DNA of 6,778 bases from Halieaceae bacterium UBA6060 (GTDB lineage Bacteria; Pseudomonadota; Gammaproteobacteria; Pseudomonadales; Halieaceae): assembly GCA_002428935.1 (NCBI GenBank), contig DIYG01000145.1, positions 18,368-25,145 of the forward strand, written 5' to 3'. The position numbers and the translations under genes were made by a program. A model generated the notes under the pieces. That model was not told the origin of the DNA. It made no database searches and worked only from the letters and a program-made list of their open reading frames with translations. Below, piece after piece: positions 1-6,330 of the stretch (the stretch's first letter is position 1; each line of letters opens with the position of its first letter).

Positions 1-1201
1 GACCCGCCGCTATGCGCAAACGCAGGGCGTTCAACTTGATAAAACCTTCTGCATCGGCCTGATCGTAGGCGCCCGCGTCGTCCTCAAACGTCGCGATGCT
101 CTCATCAAACAGACTGTCCTCCGAGCGACGGCCGGTGACACTGACGCTGCCCTTGTACAGTTTCAGACGCACCACGCCGTTGACCACCGCCTGGGACTGA
201 TCAATGGCCGCCTGGAGCATCAAGCGTTCCGGCGACCACCAGTAGCCGTTATAGATCAGCTTCGCATAGCGTGGCATGAGTTCGTCTTTCAGATGAGCCA
301 CCTCGCGATCCAGGGTCAGCGATTCCATGGCTCGGTGGGCTTTGAGCATGATGGTACCGCCGGGGGTTTCGTAGCAGCCTCGGGACTTCATACCGACGTA
401 ACGGTTCTCGACGATGTCATCGCGACCGATACCATTGGCACCACCCACCCGATTCAGTTCCGCCAGCACCTCGGCGGGGGTCATCTCCCGGCCATCGATG
501 GCGACAATATCCCCATCGCGAAAGCTCAGCTCGATATCCGTGGGGGTGTCCGGGGCTGCCTCGGGGCTGACGCTCCAGCGCCACATGGATTCTTCCGCCT
601 CAGCCCAGGGATCCTCAAGTAGATCCCCTTCATAGGAGATATGCAGCAGGTTGGCGTCCATGGAGTAGGGAGACTTTTTCCCCGCGGCTGCGAAATCCAC
701 CGGAATGTCTCGTTCCTTACAGTAAGCCATGAGGGTTTCCCGGGAGCTTAAGTCCCACTCCCGCCAGGGCGCGATGACACGGATCCCCGGCTTGAGGGCG
801 TAGGCACCAAGCTCAAAGCGGACCTGGTCGTTACCTTTTCCCGTCGCGCCGTGGGAAATAGCGTCGGCGCCTGTTTCCGTGGCGATATCCACCAGGCGCT
901 TGGCGATAAGCGGTCGGGCGATTGAGGTGCCGAGGAGATATTCCCCTTCATAGATGGTGTTGGCGCGAAACATGGGGTAGACGAAATCGCGGACAAACTC
1001 CTCGCGCAGATCTTCGATATAGATCTCTTTGACCCCCAGGGCTTCCGCCTTCGCCCGGGCGGGCTCAACCTCTTCGCCTTGACCGATATCCGCTGTGAAG
1101 GTGACGACCTCGCAGTCATAATGATCCTGTAACCAGCGCACGATCACCGAGGTATCCAACCCCCCCGAGTACGCCAGTACGACCTTGTTGACCTCAGCCA
1201 T
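1..1201 (-). CDS. argG: Argininosuccinate synthase, C-terminus cut by window edge
   Basis: Cytoplasmic enzyme joining citrulline and aspartate with ATP to make argininosuccinate, the penultimate step of arginine synthesis. The frame is open from ATG at 1201 to the edge: 400 codons against about 405 in Pseudomonas ArgG, so only the last few residues and the stop are missing. The PP-loop motif SGGLDTS is at residues 12-18. Further family signatures in order are FTADIGQGEE, GTSIARP, HGATGKGNDQVRFE, APWREWD, SPYSMDANLLHISYEG, MWRW followed by SPEAAPDTPT, SRGCYETPGGT and YWWSPER; the visible end is GFIKLNALR-like. I translated residues 1 to about 285 base by base and found no frameshift. GGGGGAG at 1215-1209 lies 7 bases before the ATG and supports this start. 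It is divergent from pyrC. Identification is certain at family level; regulation is not directly visible and I found no ARG box. Confidence 0.97.
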   Translation of the reverse strand, partial: MAEVNKVVLAYSGGLDTSVIVRWLQDHYDCEVVTFTADIGQGEEVEPARAKAEALGVKEIYIEDLREEFVRDFVYPMFRANTIYEGEYLLGTSIARPLIAKRLVDIATETGADAISHGATGKGNDQVRFELGAYALKPGIRVIAPWREWDLSSRETLMAYCKERDIPVDFAAAGKKSPYSMDANLLHISYEGDLLEDPWAEAEESMWRWSVSPEAAPDTPTDIELSFRDGDIVAIDGREMTPAEVLAELNRVGGANGIGRDDIVENRYVGMKSRGCYETPGGTIMLKAHRAMESLTLDREVAHLKDELMPRYAKLIYNGYWWSPERLMLQAAIDQSQAVVNGVVRLKLYKGSVSVTGRRSEDSLFDESIATFEDDAGAYDQADAEGFIKLNALRLRIAAG

Positions 1202-1250
1202 CTTGTCTCTCCCCCAAAAAAGGCGACAAGTCTACCGCCGCACCTTGTCT
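1202..1250 (-). repeat. argG leader: three mutually complementary 6-7-mers
   Basis: On the argG strand the leader contains AGACAAG (1250-1244, arm A), CTTGTC (1230-1225, arm B) and AGACAAG again (1208-1202, arm C), the last abutting the ATG. Arm B is a perfect 6-base complement of GACAAG in both A and C. The A-B hairpin would have a 13-base loop and leave the Shine-Dalgarno sequence free. The B-C hairpin would hold the Shine-Dalgarno sequence in a 17-base loop and close right at the start codon. These geometries are seen in the sequence; a switching role is inference. Single 6-base inverted repeats are expected by chance in a region this size, so the case rests on the two 7-base copies flanking their complement. 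Confidence 0.3.
1209..1215 (-). promoter_or_regulatory. Ribosome binding site of argG
   Basis: Reading the minus strand, GGGGGAG is followed by 7 bases (AGACAAG) and then ATG at 1201. This is a good purine-rich Shine-Dalgarno sequence at normal spacing and fixes the argG start. The 6 bases touching the start codon, GACAAG, are one member of the repeat trio described for the argG leader. Confidence 0.7.
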
Positions 1251-1281
1251 GGTGCACCTATCAGGCAAGCTGGGAGTGCGC

Positions 1282-1308
1282 CTCGGGCAAAGCGTGGTTT
1301 TGCCCGGG
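1282..1308. repeat. Inverted repeat between divergent argG and pyrC
   Basis: CGGGCAAA (1284-1291) and TTTGCCCG (1299-1306) form a perfect 8-bp dyad with a 7-base centre, GCGTGGT. Outward, a T-G wobble and a further C-G pair lengthen it to 10 pairs. It lies about midway in the 155-base gap between the argG and pyrC start codons. Neither strand shows a T-run after the stem, so it is not a typical intrinsic terminator. It could be an operator for a dimeric regulator acting on one or both genes, or an mRNA leader hairpin if transcription starts upstream of it. The 10-bp palindrome TGCCCGGGCA (1301-1310) overlaps its right arm. I do not recognise the site as belonging to a known regulator. Confidence 0.45.
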
Positions 1309-1326
1309 CAGGGTTTGCGTTAGCAT
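1300..1326 (+). promoter_or_regulatory. Weak candidate sigma-70 promoter for pyrC
   Basis: TTGCCC (1300-1305) as -35 and TAGCAT (1321-1326) as -10 each match four of six consensus bases, with a short 15-base spacer. It would place the start of transcription near 1333 and give a 5' leader of only about 24 bases before the TTG start codon. The spacer contains GTTTGCGT (1313-1320), identical to one half of a PurR-type operator, but the other half is not present. This is a weak assignment; no clearly better pair was found for pyrC or argG. Confidence 0.2.
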
Positions 1327-1356
1327 CGCCTGCTCCTCCGCCGTGGTATCTATGCT

Positions 1357-2412
1357 TTGGAAAACCTGACTCTTATCCGCCCCGACGACTGGCATACCCA
1401 TCTTCGCGATGGCGACGTCCTGACTTCCACCTGCACCGACATGGCTCGCTACATGGGGCGGGCCATCGTTATGCCTAACCTGGTGCCACCGGTGACGACG
1501 ATACGCCTGGCCGCGGAATACCGCCAACGTATTCTCCGCGCGATGCAGGATGCGCCGCGCAGCTTCGACCCACTCATGACCCTCTATCTGACAGATAGCA
1601 CCTCTGCGGACGACATCCGTGAGGCAGCGGCCACCCCCTGGTTAGCGGGAGTTAAGCTTTACCCGGCGGGTGCAACAACCAACTCTGCTGCGGGGGTGAA
1701 CTCCCTGGAAGCCCTGTATCCGGTGCTGGAGACCATGGAAGGCGAGGATCTACCCCTTCTCGTCCACGGTGAGGTCACCGACGCCGATGTCGATATCTTT
1801 GATCGCGAAGCGGCCTTTATCGATCTGCACCTGCTACCTATTGTGAAGCGCTTCCCCGCCTTGCGAGTCGTCCTTGAGCACATCACCACCGCCGATGCCG
1901 TGGACTTCGTTGCCAGCGCCGGAGCGCGAGTCGCAGCCACCATCACGGCGCACCACCTGCTGCTGAATCGAAACGACATGCTCGTGGGCGGAATCAAACC
2001 CCACCACTACTGTCTGCCCGTCCTTAAGCGCCGACAGCATCAGGAAGCCCTGCGCCGTGCCGCCACGGGTGACGATGACAGCTTCTTCCTGGGTACGGAT
2101 TCCGCGCCCCACGAGCAAGAGGCCAAGGAAAGCGCCTGTGGTTGCGCCGGTGTGTACTCCGCTCACGCGTCCCTGGAACTGTACGCTGAAGTGTTTGAAG
2201 AGATGAACGCTCTCCATCGCCTGGAAGATTTTGCTTCCCGAAGGGGGCCGAATTTCTACCGCATGCCCATAAACAGCGAGACCATCGAGCTGCGTCGGGT
2301 GGAAACCCGGGTACCGGATACCCTCCCCCTGGGCAACAGCGAACTCGTGCCCCTGCGCGCCGGTGAAACCCTGCGCTGGCAGGTCGTTAACAGTGCGTCT
2401 ATCCCATCGTGA
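1357..2412 (+). CDS. pyrC: Dihydroorotase, class II PyrC type
   Basis: Zinc amidohydrolase interconverting N-carbamoyl-L-aspartate and dihydroorotate, the third step of cytoplasmic pyrimidine synthesis. At 351 residues it is close to the 348 of E. coli PyrC. The metal and catalytic set is complete: HxH at H13/H15 in DDWHTHLRDGD, the lysine to be carboxylated K100 in KLYPAGATTNS, H137 in LVHGEV, H175 in LEHITT, and the catalytic D248 in GTDSAPH. All sit 3 residues before the E. coli positions as I recall them. CGCAG (261-265) and FEEMNAL (280-286) are further family signatures. The start is TTG: the frame opens after a stop at 1321-1323 and contains no ATG or GTG upstream, and the resulting MENLTLIRPDDW matches the usual family N-terminus. 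No good Shine-Dalgarno sequence is visible, so translation may be weak or regulated. The stop overlaps the rnt start (GTGA). Confidence 0.96.
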   Translation: MENLTLIRPDDWHTHLRDGDVLTSTCTDMARYMGRAIVMPNLVPPVTTIRLAAEYRQRILRAMQDAPRSFDPLMTLYLTDSTSADDIREAAATPWLAGVKLYPAGATTNSAAGVNSLEALYPVLETMEGEDLPLLVHGEVTDADVDIFDREAAFIDLHLLPIVKRFPALRVVLEHITTADAVDFVASAGARVAATITAHHLLLNRNDMLVGGIKPHHYCLPVLKRRQHQEALRRAATGDDDSFFLGTDSAPHEQEAKESACGCAGVYSAHASLELYAEVFEEMNALHRLEDFASRRGPNFYRMPINSETIELRRVETRVPDTLPLGNSELVPLRAGETLRWQVVNSASIPS

Positions 2413-3053
2413 GTATCAAGGATCGCTTTCGGGGTTTCCTGCCGGTCATCGTAGATCTGGAAACCGGCGGGTTTAACGCACCCACGGACGCGATCCTGGA
2501 GTTTGCTGCGACCTTTGTACGCATGGATGAGGCGGGCGTTCTGCAAATCCATGAAACCCACAGCTACAACGTGAAACCTTTTGAGGGCGCAAACATCGAG
2601 CAGTCTGCCCTGGATTTCACGGGCATTGATCCCTATCACCCGTTTCGTGAAGCCGACGATGAGAGGGATGTCCTGGGGAACATCTTTAGCCTGGTGCGTA
2701 GAGAGATAAAAGATCGCGGCTGCAACCGGGCCATTCTTGTAGGTCACAACGCCCATTTCGATGCGGGCTTTCTCAACGCCGCCGTAGAGCGCTGCGAAAT
2801 CAAGCGCAACCCCTTTCACCCCTTCTCCCATTTCGACACCGCGACCCTGTCGGGCCTGGCCTATGGTCAGACCGTATTGGCCAAGAGTTGCGCCGAAGCG
2901 GGGATACCCTTTGACAATGATCAGGCCCACTCCGCCGCCTATGACGCCGAGCGCACGGCAGAGCTGTTTTGCGCCATCGTCAATCGTTGGAAAAACCTCG
3001 GCGGCTGGGCACCGCCCCTAGACGTTGGCGACGAGACAGGCGACGACGTCTGA
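2409..3053 (+). CDS. rnt: Ribonuclease T
   Basis: Homodimeric DEDDh-family 3'-5' exoribonuclease that trims tRNA and other stable RNA 3' ends and turns over the tRNA CCA end. At 214 residues it matches the 215 of E. coli RNase T. The catalytic set is intact: D16 and E18 in VDLETGG, D118 in GHNAHFD, and H174 and D179 in AHSAAYD. KRNPFHPFSHFDTA and the C-terminal VNRWKNLGGW are family hallmarks. The start is GTG at 2409, four bases before the end of the pyrC stop (GTGA). No independent Shine-Dalgarno sequence is seen, so translational coupling to pyrC is likely. Pairing with pyrC, near argG, is also the arrangement I recall from Pseudomonas aeruginosa. The stop lies two bases from the stop of the convergent LON-domain gene. 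Confidence 0.96.
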   Translation: MSIKDRFRGFLPVIVDLETGGFNAPTDAILEFAATFVRMDEAGVLQIHETHSYNVKPFEGANIEQSALDFTGIDPYHPFREADDERDVLGNIFSLVRREIKDRGCNRAILVGHNAHFDAGFLNAAVERCEIKRNPFHPFSHFDTATLSGLAYGQTVLAKSCAEAGIPFDNDQAHSAAYDAERTAELFCAIVNRWKNLGGWAPPLDVGDETGDDV

Positions 3054-3055
3054 GC

Positions 3056-3646
3056 TTAAGCCTCGCCGCTCAGGGCATTGAGGAGGATATCCAGCTCGCG
3101 CATGAGCTCCTCGACCGCGTCCAACGCGAGTAACTCCACCTTCAAGGTCTCTTCCAAGGGCAGTAATTGAACGAGGCTGAGGCCCACCTGCCAGGCGTCA
3201 TCGAAATCCGCCGGTAGACCGATACGCTGCACGTGGGGGTGCGCCTCAAGGCCACGGAGCACCGTGCGAATGGGCTCCCAGGCCTCGATCATGGGCGCGG
3301 GCTCGAGGGCGGGAAGGAATTCAACCTCGGCACGCACCAGGCCGCTGTCTTCTCGCCAGTGGTTGATGGGACGGAATCGCTCCCGACCCTCCACGGTGAT
3401 ACCCAGGAGGCCATTGTCGAGCTGGTCCCAATCTACGATATGCGCCACGCTGCCCACGGGTGCCAGGACGGGCAAATCAGCAGACCCAACCTCGGCGCCT
3501 TTCTCTATCCGAATGATGCCGAAGCCCTCGCCACTGCGCATGGACGATTTGACCAGCTCCAGATATCGCTGCTCAAAGATCTGCAGAGGCATACGGCCAT
3601 AGGGAACCAGCACCGCCGACAGGGGAAACAGGGGCAGCTCGGTCAC
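3056..3646 (-). CDS. Stand-alone LON substrate-binding-domain protein
   Basis: A 196-residue protein consisting only of the LON N-terminal domain (PF02190/COG2802 type), with no AAA+ ATPase or Ser-Lys protease part. The N-terminus ELPLFPL, a PLQIFEQRYLELV segment (20-32) and GFGII (41-45) give the beta-rich core. A helical end, LLPLEETLKVELLALDAVEEL (162-182), matches the helix bundle that follows this domain in Lon. Length is typical of the family, so this is not a truncated Lon. Cellular function is unknown; recognition of unfolded peptides is only an analogy to Lon. The start is GTG at 3646, overlapping the upstream exporter stop as GTGA. GGGAG (3658-3654), 7 bases upstream inside the exporter's last codons, supports it. 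It is probably cotranscribed and translationally coupled with the exporter, and convergent with rnt. Confidence 0.9.
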   Translation of the reverse strand: MTELPLFPLSAVLVPYGRMPLQIFEQRYLELVKSSMRSGEGFGIIRIEKGAEVGSADLPVLAPVGSVAHIVDWDQLDNGLLGITVEGRERFRPINHWREDSGLVRAEVEFLPALEPAPMIEAWEPIRTVLRGLEAHPHVQRIGLPADFDDAWQVGLSLVQLLPLEETLKVELLALDAVEELMRELDILLNALSGEA

Positions 3647-6324
3647 CCCTCCGCTCCCAGGGGTTTCACCAACAGAATCAACCGGGGCAGCAGCAGCAAA
3701 GCCCCAACCACAGCAGCCGTCATGGCAATCACCGTCAGGACACCGAAGTAGAGACTAGGGTTGAAGTTCGACAGGGTCAGGGTGCTAAAGCCGATCACCA
3801 GAGTCAGGGTGGTGTAATACATGGCGCGCCCAATGCTGCCATGGCAACGATACATGGTCGCGAGATAATTTCGATCCGACGGAAACTCCCGCTTAAAGCG
3901 GTGGACATAGTGGATGCAGTTGTCCACCCCAATGCCGACCACGATGGCCGCGATGGTGATGGTCATAATATCCAGGGGAATCCCCGCCAAACCCATAATC
4001 CCCAGGACCAGACCCGCCGCCAGTAGATTGGGCGCCAGGGCAATCAACGCCAGGGACAGGGAGCGGAACAACAACCAAAACATTACCAGAATGACCCCAA
4101 ACACCGCTCCCAGGGTGAGTATCTGCGAGGCAAACAGGCTTTGCAGAACATTGTTGTACATCACCAGCATGCCCGTGAACTGAGCCTGGCCATCGTCAAG
4201 ACCGACATCCTCTACCAGGCGGACATCGAGATCGCGGAGAAACGCCGCCCGCCGTAGATCCCGACTCGTCTCTTTCACACGGATGGTAATACGCGCTTCA
4301 TCGCGCTCGGCGTTGTAATAGGGGTCAACCAGCAGCGCTGCAATATCGTCGGGTAGGGCATTGCGGGCCAGAGCCAGCTCCACCCCACCGATATCGTCAC
4401 CCAGAAGCTGACGGATCAACTCAAAGGTTGTCGACAGGGACTGCACCTTACCCGTCTCATCGTAGGACTCAACGGTGCGCTGTAACTCATCGATAAGGCG
4501 CATACCCTCGACGCTAAACCAGAAGCCGGGTTCCCTGGCTTTCTCTTCGGCCGTGGCAAAGGGATCGTCTTCAGCGAAGGGGTCGCTCTCAAGGAATGGG
4601 TCACCGAATCCATCGTCCTCGAAGCCACTCTCATCACTGAAAGCATCATCAACGAACGAATCATCGGCAAAGGAGTCCTCCTCAAAACCCATCCCGGCTG
4701 CAAGAGCGGCATCACCCTCAGCAAAGGGGTCGTCGAAATCTTCGGCGAAGGGATCATCCTCGGCAACGGGAGCTGCTTCGACCGTGGGTGTTTCCAGCCC
4801 CGGTAGCGGCGCGCTCATATCGGGAGCCGCAACAATGATATCCAGGGGTACCGTGCCGCCGAGATTGGCGTCCAGGAGCTCCATACCCTGGTAGATCTCC
4901 GTGCTCTCTTTGAAATAGTCGATAAAGCGGTTTTCCACCTTGAGACGGGATACGCCCACCGCTACGACCGCGCACAGGACAAGACTTACTCCCAACACGA
5001 GGGTCCCATGATGATCCGCAAGACGGGCAAAGCGCAGGGTGAAGGGCTCTCTCTTATCCGCCGTGGGAGGCTCCCGATCGGCAGGCCATAACAGCATCAA
5101 GGCCGGGACAAAGGTAAACGAGACTAACAGGGCAATGCAGATCCCCAGGGTCATCATCCAACCAAAATCTATAACCGGCTGAAGCCCGGATACCACCAGG
5201 GACACGAAGGCCACCATGGTGGTCACGGCCGTGTAAATACAGGGCACAGCCATCAGGCGCATGGCATCACGCACACGATCGTATAAAGGGCCCTCCGGCG
5301 CGATACGGTGCAGTTCGCGATAGCGCACCACCAGGTGAATGGCGATAGCCAATCCCACGATCAACAACACCGACACCACGTTGGAGGAAATCACCGTCAT
5401 CCGCCAGTCGAAGAAACCCAGCACGCCCAACGTATAGGCCACGCCAAGGCTGCAACTGGCAAGGGGAATCACCACCCACTTTAGGCGCCGAAAAATTACC
5501 GCCAGGACCAACACCATGACACCGAGAATGGCACTGCCAAACAACACCAGGTCCGACCGCACAAAGCTGACCATGTCCGAGGCAATCATGGGCAAACCAC
5601 CAACGAAAATTCGGGCGTGATCGCGATATCCCGCCACCACCTCGCGGACCGAAGCTACCAGGGCGCTTTGGGTCTCTAACTGAATGGCGCGCCGCTCTTT
5701 GACCTCTTGTTCGACAACCAACAAGCGTTGAGCGCTGTCTGCATCCAATTCCCCAGACCGCGCGGCGCGGCGCAAGTCTTCACGCTCCCGGAGGAAGGCA
5801 TTGTCCTCAGCATTGTTTTTCAGATTGACCTGAATGGCCGTCACATCGCCACCGGCCCCCACAAGGAGGTTGCTGTATAGGGGGCTGGAAGTCAGCTCTT
5901 CCAGGGCCATCCCACGATCCATGGACGGATCCCGCAGCGACGGCAGGGGTTCGCCGGAGGTCACGTCGCCGAGGCCCACCGGCGGGCTTTGCAGCAACGG
6001 TACATCCAGTACCGTCACCACTGACGACACACCAGGCAGGGCACGCAGTTCCTCGGCCATGGCATCCAAGGGATCTAGGGAAGTATCGGCGAGGAGTGAT
6101 GTCTTGGCTTGCCAGGTGATAACGATGAACTCTTCCGTGCTGTAGCGCTGACTGATCTCACGGAAATACTCCAGAGCCGGATCGCCCTGCAACAGCAGCG
6201 AATCCGCCGAGGCGTCGAGGCGGATCTTGGGAAACTGGGCAACGGCGACGGCCAGCAGCAGAGCCAGTACCGTGAGCACCGAAGCCGGCCGCCGGAGCAC
6301 CAGCGTCTCGTAAAAAGAAAGCAT
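3643..6324 (-). CDS. RND superfamily (MMPL/HAE3-like) exporter with acidic Phe-rich insert
   Basis: An 893-residue inner-membrane transporter of COG1033 type, probably proton-driven; substrate unknown. Twelve membrane segments follow RND order: TM1 about 12-30; a large periplasmic domain 31-256, including a charged helical stretch about 173-232; TM2-6 about 258-413; a short cytoplasmic linker; TM7 about 438-458; a second periplasmic domain 459-731; TM8-12 about 732-886. TM10 has GIGVDNCIH (797-805) with D801 at the usual proton-relay position. The equivalent TM4 stretch is GLAIAIH (324-330), with Ala326 instead of Asp. Residues about 500-597 form an insertion rich in Asp, Glu and Phe. The start is ATG at 6324 with AGGAG 9 bases upstream. 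It sits 6 bases after mpl and overlaps the LON-domain gene by GTGA. No periplasmic adaptor or outer-membrane channel gene is visible, as expected for self-contained MMPL-type transporters of lipids or hydrophobic molecules. That substrate class is inference. Confidence 0.88.
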   Translation of the reverse strand: MLSFYETLVLRRPASVLTVLALLLAVAVAQFPKIRLDASADSLLLQGDPALEYFREISQRYSTEEFIVITWQAKTSLLADTSLDPLDAMAEELRALPGVSSVVTVLDVPLLQSPPVGLGDVTSGEPLPSLRDPSMDRGMALEELTSSPLYSNLLVGAGGDVTAIQVNLKNNAEDNAFLREREDLRRAARSGELDADSAQRLLVVEQEVKERRAIQLETQSALVASVREVVAGYRDHARIFVGGLPMIASDMVSFVRSDLVLFGSAILGVMVLVLAVIFRRLKWVVIPLASCSLGVAYTLGVLGFFDWRMTVISSNVVSVLLIVGLAIAIHLVVRYRELHRIAPEGPLYDRVRDAMRLMAVPCIYTAVTTMVAFVSLVVSGLQPVIDFGWMMTLGICIALLVSFTFVPALMLLWPADREPPTADKREPFTLRFARLADHHGTLVLGVSLVLCAVVAVGVSRLKVENRFIDYFKESTEIYQGMELLDANLGGTVPLDIIVAAPDMSAPLPGLETPTVEAAPVAEDDPFAEDFDDPFAEGDAALAAGMGFEEDSFADDSFVDDAFSDESGFEDDGFGDPFLESDPFAEDDPFATAEEKAREPGFWFSVEGMRLIDELQRTVESYDETGKVQSLSTTFELIRQLLGDDIGGVELALARNALPDDIAALLVDPYYNAERDEARITIRVKETSRDLRRAAFLRDLDVRLVEDVGLDDGQAQFTGMLVMYNNVLQSLFASQILTLGAVFGVILVMFWLLFRSLSLALIALAPNLLAAGLVLGIMGLAGIPLDIMTITIAAIVVGIGVDNCIHYVHRFKREFPSDRNYLATMYRCHGSIGRAMYYTTLTLVIGFSTLTLSNFNPSLYFGVLTVIAMTAAVVGALLLLPRLILLVKPLGAEG
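3654..3658 (-). promoter_or_regulatory. Ribosome binding site of the LON-domain gene
   Basis: On the minus strand, GGGAG lies 7 bases before the GTG start at 3646, followed by a second purine block GGAGGG that touches the start codon. The site lies within the last codons of the exporter gene. It supports a GTG start fused to the exporter's TGA. Confidence 0.6.
4549..4764 (-). repeat. Degenerate in-frame 18-base repeats encoding the acidic DDPFAE insert
   Basis: This stretch codes for exporter residues 521-592. Written on the plus strand, five related 17-base copies of GCRAAGGRRTCNTCNTC type begin at 4556, 4574, 4667, 4721 and 4745; the first two are exactly 18 bases apart and all are in the same codon phase. 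Translated, they give E/D-D-D/S-P/S-F-A units such as EDDPFA and EGDAA-type decay products, with further diverged units between them (DDSFVDD, DDAFSDE, EDDGFGDPF). The 72 residues hold 27 Asp/Glu and 12 Phe spaced mostly 4-6 apart, and no Lys or Arg. It looks like a coding minisatellite that grew by duplication and then diverged. Slippage could change its length without shifting the frame. Confidence 0.75.
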
Positions 6325-6330
6325 GTAAAT

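Noticed and set aside
293..635. Plus-strand open frames opposite argG
   Set aside because: They lie antisense to a fully conserved argG reading frame and show no family motifs; they are a by-product of GC-rich codon use.
1251..1258. GGTGCACC 8-bp palindrome as an operator
   Set aside because: A single short palindrome without a partner or known consensus; likely chance.
1202..1356. ARG box (ArgR operator) upstream of argG
   Set aside because: No TGAAT-ATTCA type palindrome is present on either strand of the intergenic region.
1185..1478. Plus-strand open frame through the argG-pyrC gap
   Set aside because: It overlaps the argG start and the conserved pyrC N-terminus in another frame; composition is Arg/Pro-rich as expected for a shadow frame.
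2256..2930. Minus-strand open frame of 224 codons opposite the end of pyrC and rnt
   Set aside because: It is long but entirely antisense to two genes with intact catalytic motifs, and its sequence matches no family I recognise.
3048..3074. Bidirectional terminator between rnt and the LON-domain gene
   Set aside because: The stem is only about 5-7 pairs with a 12-base loop, and no T-tract follows on either strand.
3056..3646. Truncated Lon protease pseudogene
   Set aside because: The length and ends match the known stand-alone LON-domain family, and it has a proper start, ribosome site and stop.
4525..4764. DPF repeats as eukaryotic-like adaptor-binding motifs
   Set aside because: DPF motifs bind AP2 in eukaryotes, but here they are periplasmic by topology in a bacterial transporter and arise from a simple repeat.
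4475..4894. Plus-strand Ser/Lys-rich open frame of 139 codons
   Set aside because: It is the antisense reading of the acidic repeat in the exporter; its serine-rich periodicity is the mirror of the DDPFAE repeats and not an independent protein.
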